The position numbers and the translations under genes are program-made. This document shows, one piece after another, positions 61,817-64,000 of a stretch of 64,000 nucleotides of DNA. Each line of letters opens with the position of its first letter. Within the stretch, counting starts at the first letter, position 1. This DNA comes from Heyndrickxia acidicola (GTDB lineage: Bacteria; Bacillota; Bacilli; Bacillales; Bacillaceae_C). The stretch is taken from contig NZ_KV440953.1 in NCBI RefSeq assembly GCF_001636425.1, positions 4,088,001-4,152,000 on the forward strand. Direction: 5' to 3'. The notes beneath the pieces were generated by a model. The model was not told the origin of the DNA and did not search any database. It was given only the letters and a program-made list of their open reading frames with translations.

Positions 61817-62125
61817 ATGAACGAGCATGAAATGAAAATAAATGTTGGTGATTCGATGCTAATTTTTCTTTGTGTTTATATAGTCGCGCTGATAGCAGTA
61901 TGGGTTTATTTCTTTTACAGGTTAAAGAGAGATAAGACCATTTTGCGTGATTTTTATTATTATATGGTCTCGATGGGGTTCCCTCTTGTTTTCTTTCCTC
62001 AATTTTACTTAGGAGAGGACTGGTCATTGGCTTTGGAAATAACGGGGATGGTCATCGTCATTGCCGGGATTATTGTGACCCGTGTAATGAAGAAGAAGTT
62101 CGAAATGGAAAAAACGGCTGAATAA
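61817..62125 (+). CDS. small membrane protein, 102 aa
   Basis: Three hydrophobic segments: SMLIFLCVYIVALIAVWVYF, FYYYMVSMGFPLVFFPQFYL and LALEITGMVIVIAGIIVTRV, with a basic C-terminal tail MKKKFEMEK. No strong ribosome site precedes ATG 61817; ATG 61832 is another option. Family not recognised. A good terminator follows, which supports a real gene. Confidence 0.6.
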   Translation: MNEHEMKINVGDSMLIFLCVYIVALIAVWVYFFYRLKRDKTILRDFYYYMVSMGFPLVFFPQFYLGEDWSLALEITGMVIVIAGIIVTRVMKKKFEMEKTAE

Positions 62126-62133
62126 TATAAATC

Positions 62134-62166
62134 AAACCTCTGACGACGAAGGCAGAGGTTTTTTAT
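62134..62166 (+). terminator. terminator after 102-aa membrane protein gene
   Basis: AACCTCTG (62135-62142) and CAGAGGTT (62153-62160), then TTTT. Confidence 0.85.
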
Positions 62167-62231
62167 ATCTTCATTATTCTGTTGAAGTGTTGTGAAAAAA
62201 TAATTGATGGTAATCCCAGTAGTGGCCTGAC

Positions 62232-62257
62232 AAAAAAGAAGCACCTTAAGATGCTTC
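62232..62257 (-). terminator. terminator of Spo0E-like gene
   Basis: Minus strand GAAGCA and TGCTTC flank an eight-base loop, then TTTTTT. The stem overlaps the end of the coding region. Confidence 0.75.
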
Positions 62258-62431
62258 TAAGCCTTTGTTTACAATGATATGTTTAAACTTTAATGTCAGC
62301 CTGTCAATTTCCTGGCTGTATTTTAGTGTCTCAGGATCGTTGAAGCCCTTCTGTTGGGCAGTTGTCATCATATCTTTTCTCAATTGAGTTATTTCATTTT
62401 TTAATTTAATAGATTCTAATAAAATTGTCAT
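62246..62431 (-). CDS. Spo0E-like aspartyl-phosphate phosphatase
   Basis: 61 residues, two helices. Members of this family dephosphorylate Spo0A-P and so hold back sporulation. The signature is present as YSQEIDRLTLKF (S39-Q40-E41-I42-D43; usual form SQELD), after IKLKNEITQLRKDMMTTAQQ and GFNDPETLK. AGGAGAATGTCAA precedes the ATG. Together with the KinA-like kinase at 32880 it supports a spore former. Leu to Ile inside the motif is a mild change. Confidence 0.88.
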   Translation of the reverse strand: MTILLESIKLKNEITQLRKDMMTTAQQKGFNDPETLKYSQEIDRLTLKFKHIIVNKGLEAS

Positions 62432-62600
62432 TTGACATTCTCCTAATTACAAAATTGTTATTAGGTCTTCATTATGACACATCTTCGTGCAATAAAAAGA
62501 CGATTTGGGCCTTGTTCAATAAGTTGTCAAAACAACGTGAACAAATTGTGAAGATATTCACATATACGAGCATTTAAGTTGAATGCTTCTTAATAGCGTA

Positions 62601-63100
62601 TGGTCCTTTATCCACCTGATGAAGGACTTTTCTTGCTTTATTTGTGCTCGAATGGTCCTTCATCCACCCGATGAAGGACTATACTTGCTTGAATTGTGCT
62701 CGAATGGTCCATCATCCCCTCGATGAAGGACTATTCTTGCTTGGATTGTGCTCGAATGGTCCTTCATCCCCTTGATGAAGGACTACTCTTGCTTGGATTG
62801 TGCTCGAATGGTCCATCATCCCCTTGATGAAGGACTATTCTTGCTATGCTCGAGCTCCTTTGGTCCTTCATCCCCTTGATGAAGGACTATTCTTGCTTTA
62901 TTTGTGCTCGAATGGTCCATCATCCCCTCGATGAAGGACTATTCTTGCTTGGATTGTGCTCGAATGGTCCATCATCCCCTCGATGAAGGACTATTCTTGG
63001 TTTGATTGTGCTCGAATGGTCCATCATCCCCTTGATGAAGGACTATTCTTGCTATGCTCGAGCTCCTTTGGTCCTTCATCCCCCCGATGAAGGACTTTTC
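62601..63100. repeat. 52-bp tandem array of ten hairpin units
   Basis: Units begin TGGTCC at 62601, 62653, 62705, 62757, 62809, 62861, 62913, 62965, 63017 and 63069: exactly 52 bp apart. Each has arms GTCCTTCATC and GATGAAGGAC around five bases (CCCYT/CCCYC type), then a linker ending TGTGCTCGAA. Five units carry GTCCATCATC in the left arm. Two linkers are replaced by CTATGCTCGAGCTCCTTT (62843 and 63051, 208 bp apart), pointing to a four-unit duplication. The period is not a multiple of three, so it is not coding; linkers are repeated, so it is not a CRISPR. Confidence 0.95.
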
Positions 63101-63154
63101 TTTAATTAAAATCATCAGCAAGTTTAAATAGATCCTTTTTTAATGAAAAAAACC

Positions 63155-63179
63155 GTTTAGAACAAAAGGACAAGGGTAT
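63155..63179 (+). promoter_or_regulatory. sigma-B promoter of KGG-repeat gene
   Basis: GTTTAG (63155-63160), 13 bp, GGGTAT (63174-63179), one base from the sigma-B consensus GTTTAA-N13-GGGTAT; 45 bp before the start codon. Confidence 0.85.
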
Positions 63180-63224
63180 TTGATATATGTACGCAGTAAA
63201 ATTCTAAGAAGGAGTGGATGAAAC

Positions 63225-63431
63225 ATGGCTAACGATAACAATTCTAAAAAAATGAGCGTAGAAGAAGCAGGACGTAAAGGCGGAGAAGCTACTGCAAAAA
63301 ATCATGACAAAGAATTCTATCAGGAAATCGGCAAAAAAGGCGGAGAAGCCACCTCAAAAAACCACGACCATGAATTTTACGAAGAGATTGGCGAAAAAGG
63401 CGGCAAGGCAAGACGGGACAACCAAGAGTAG
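63225..63431 (+). CDS. KGG-repeat general stress protein (GsiB/YciG/Con-10 type)
   Basis: 68-residue hydrophilic protein with three KGG repeats: EEAGRKGGEATAKNHDKEFY, EIGKKGGEATSKNHDHEFYE, and EIGEKGGKARRDNQE. Such proteins (GsiB of B. subtilis, YciG of E. coli, Con-10 of fungi) are disordered, accumulate under stress or starvation and are thought to protect cells from drying. AGAAGGAGTGG precedes the ATG, the sigma-B promoter fits this role, and a terminator follows at 63441. Confidence 0.92.
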   Translation: MANDNNSKKMSVEEAGRKGGEATAKNHDKEFYQEIGKKGGEATSKNHDHEFYEEIGEKGGKARRDNQE

Positions 63432-63440
63432 AATTTAAAC

Positions 63441-63480
63441 AAAAAAGCAGGACTGGCTTAGGCTGGTTCTGCTTTTTTAA
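63441..63480 (+). terminator. terminator after KGG-repeat gene
   Basis: AAAAAAGCAG and CTGCTTTTTT around an inner GACTGGC/GGCTGGTT pairing. Confidence 0.88.
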
Positions 63481-63499
63481 TGCTTTAGCTCTGTTAAGA

Positions 63500-63720
63500 A
63501 CAATGTTGGCAGGAGGGGAGGTGCAAGATTCCTGCTTATATAAGCAACAAGCATGTCAAAGGAGGCCCTGCAGGAGCTGCGATGAGGTTTTTCTGCTGGC
63601 CGCGAAAAGCGAATGCCCACAGAGGGAAATCAACAGGGAAACAGAGCCTGTGTTTTAAAGAGTCATGCTGATTTTTACATAAGGCTCTTTTCGTAAACTT
63701 TGTTCCTATATATACGAAGA
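63500..63720. repeat. decayed family B copy followed by a family C end
   Basis: GCAGGAGGGGAGGTGCAAGA, CCCTGCAGGAGCTGCGATGAGG, CCGCGAAAAGCGAATGCCCAC and GAAATCAACAGGG are remains of family B. AAGGCTCTTTTCGTAAACTT at 63681 is a family C end. These fill the gap between the KGG gene and the next. Confidence 0.6.
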
Positions 63721-63873
63721 GATTCCATTAAGACCAGAATGATTGTTCATAAGTAAAGCAGCAATCTGTGGGGGGGAATTCGAAAAATGGATGAAACTCT
63801 TGTACAGTGTTTGTGGAATAAAGAAAAATGTTAAACTTTAAAATATCATTACAAATTTGGAAGGAACAAATAT

Positions 63874-64000
63874 ATGGGAAAAGATAAAGAGAAATATCAA
63901 ACGGTTGACGAATACATAATGCAGTTTCCTGCCGAGGTTCAAGATACACTTCAAGAATTAAGAGTCATTATAAAAGAGTCAGCATCTGAAGCCGAAGAAA
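63874..64000 (+). CDS. DUF1801 protein (YdhG/Fra-like), 5' part
   Basis: The gene runs off the window end; 42 residues are visible, MGKDKEKYQTVDEYIMQFPA, then EVQDTLQELRVIIKESASEA. The opening YQTVDEYIMQFP..VQ..L..LR..I is typical of DUF1801, to which B. subtilis YdhG (Fra, a frataxin-like iron chaperone) belongs. TTGGAAGGAAC lies eight bases before the ATG. Iron handling is inference from the family only. Confidence 0.75.
   Translation, partial: MGKDKEKYQTVDEYIMQFPAEVQDTLQELRVIIKESASEAEE

Noticed and set aside
62601-63100. CRISPR-like array
   Set aside because: The repeats are regular, but the sequences between them are also repeated and only about 24 bp; there are no unique spacers and no cas genes in the window.

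Overview
The window looks like the chromosome of a spore-forming Bacillaceae bacterium that is not Bacillus subtilis itself. The evidence is moderate GC, strong GGAGG ribosome sites, class II (Firmicutes) GalT, a Spo0E-like phosphatase, a sporulation-type PAS histidine kinase, a CgeB-like glycosyltransferase and a clear sigma-B type promoter. Three dispersed repeat families fill many intergenic gaps: (A) short palindromes around a GGGGTCTGACCCC core, (B) a GC-rich element of about 190 bp that is often tandem, and (C) a MITE-like element of about 115-170 bp with inverted ends of the AAGGCTGTTTTCGCAT / CGAAAAGAGCCTT type.

Positions 1-22900 form a galactoside and galactose utilisation region: the end of manA, a LacI regulator, a GH13 alpha-glucosidase, an ABC importer (lipoprotein plus two permeases, no ATPase), GH35, GH36 and GH42 galactosidases, the Leloir genes galK-galE-galT, galM, a second LacI regulator and a phosphoglucomutase. 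Two promoters, upstream of the binding protein and of galK, share one layout: TTGACY, 17 bp, TAYRAT-like -10, then a TGTAAACGCTTT operator 6 bp downstream. A family C element sits between the second promoter and galK.

Positions 22900-31600 carry a short Cys-rich reading frame and a four-gene glycan operon: a coiled-coil protein, a CgeB-like glycosyltransferase, a double GT4 protein, and an 899-residue protein fusing a heparinase II/III-like lyase to an alpha/beta-hydrolase-like domain. Positions 31700-38300 hold small proteins, a three-PAS histidine kinase and a four-gene operon (ABM-domain protein, small helical protein, stand-alone CarH-like cobalamin-binding protein, STAS protein). I read the last as a candidate B12-based light or redox sensor feeding a stressosome-like output. 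A 190-bp tandem triplicate of family B follows.

Positions 38400-50600 carry an RpiR regulator with gluconokinase, a histidine phosphatase, an AmhX-like amidohydrolase, a DUF1002 secreted protein, an SRAP protein, a VanZ-like protein, a DinB-like protein, a zinc-ribbon/alpha-CTD-like protein and flavohemoglobin. Positions 50800-55400 hold a DUF6230-DUF6114-secreted protein operon divergent from a GAF/LuxR regulator. Positions 55500-64000 are mixed: small membrane proteins, a decayed LysR gene, DUF1659-DUF2922-YvrJ, a phage-type replication protein, a kinase-like phosphotransferase, a VOC protein, tRNA-Thr(CGT), a WYL-type mini-protein, a Spo0E-like protein, a ten-unit 52-bp hairpin array, a sigma-B controlled KGG-repeat stress protein and the start of a DUF1801 gene.
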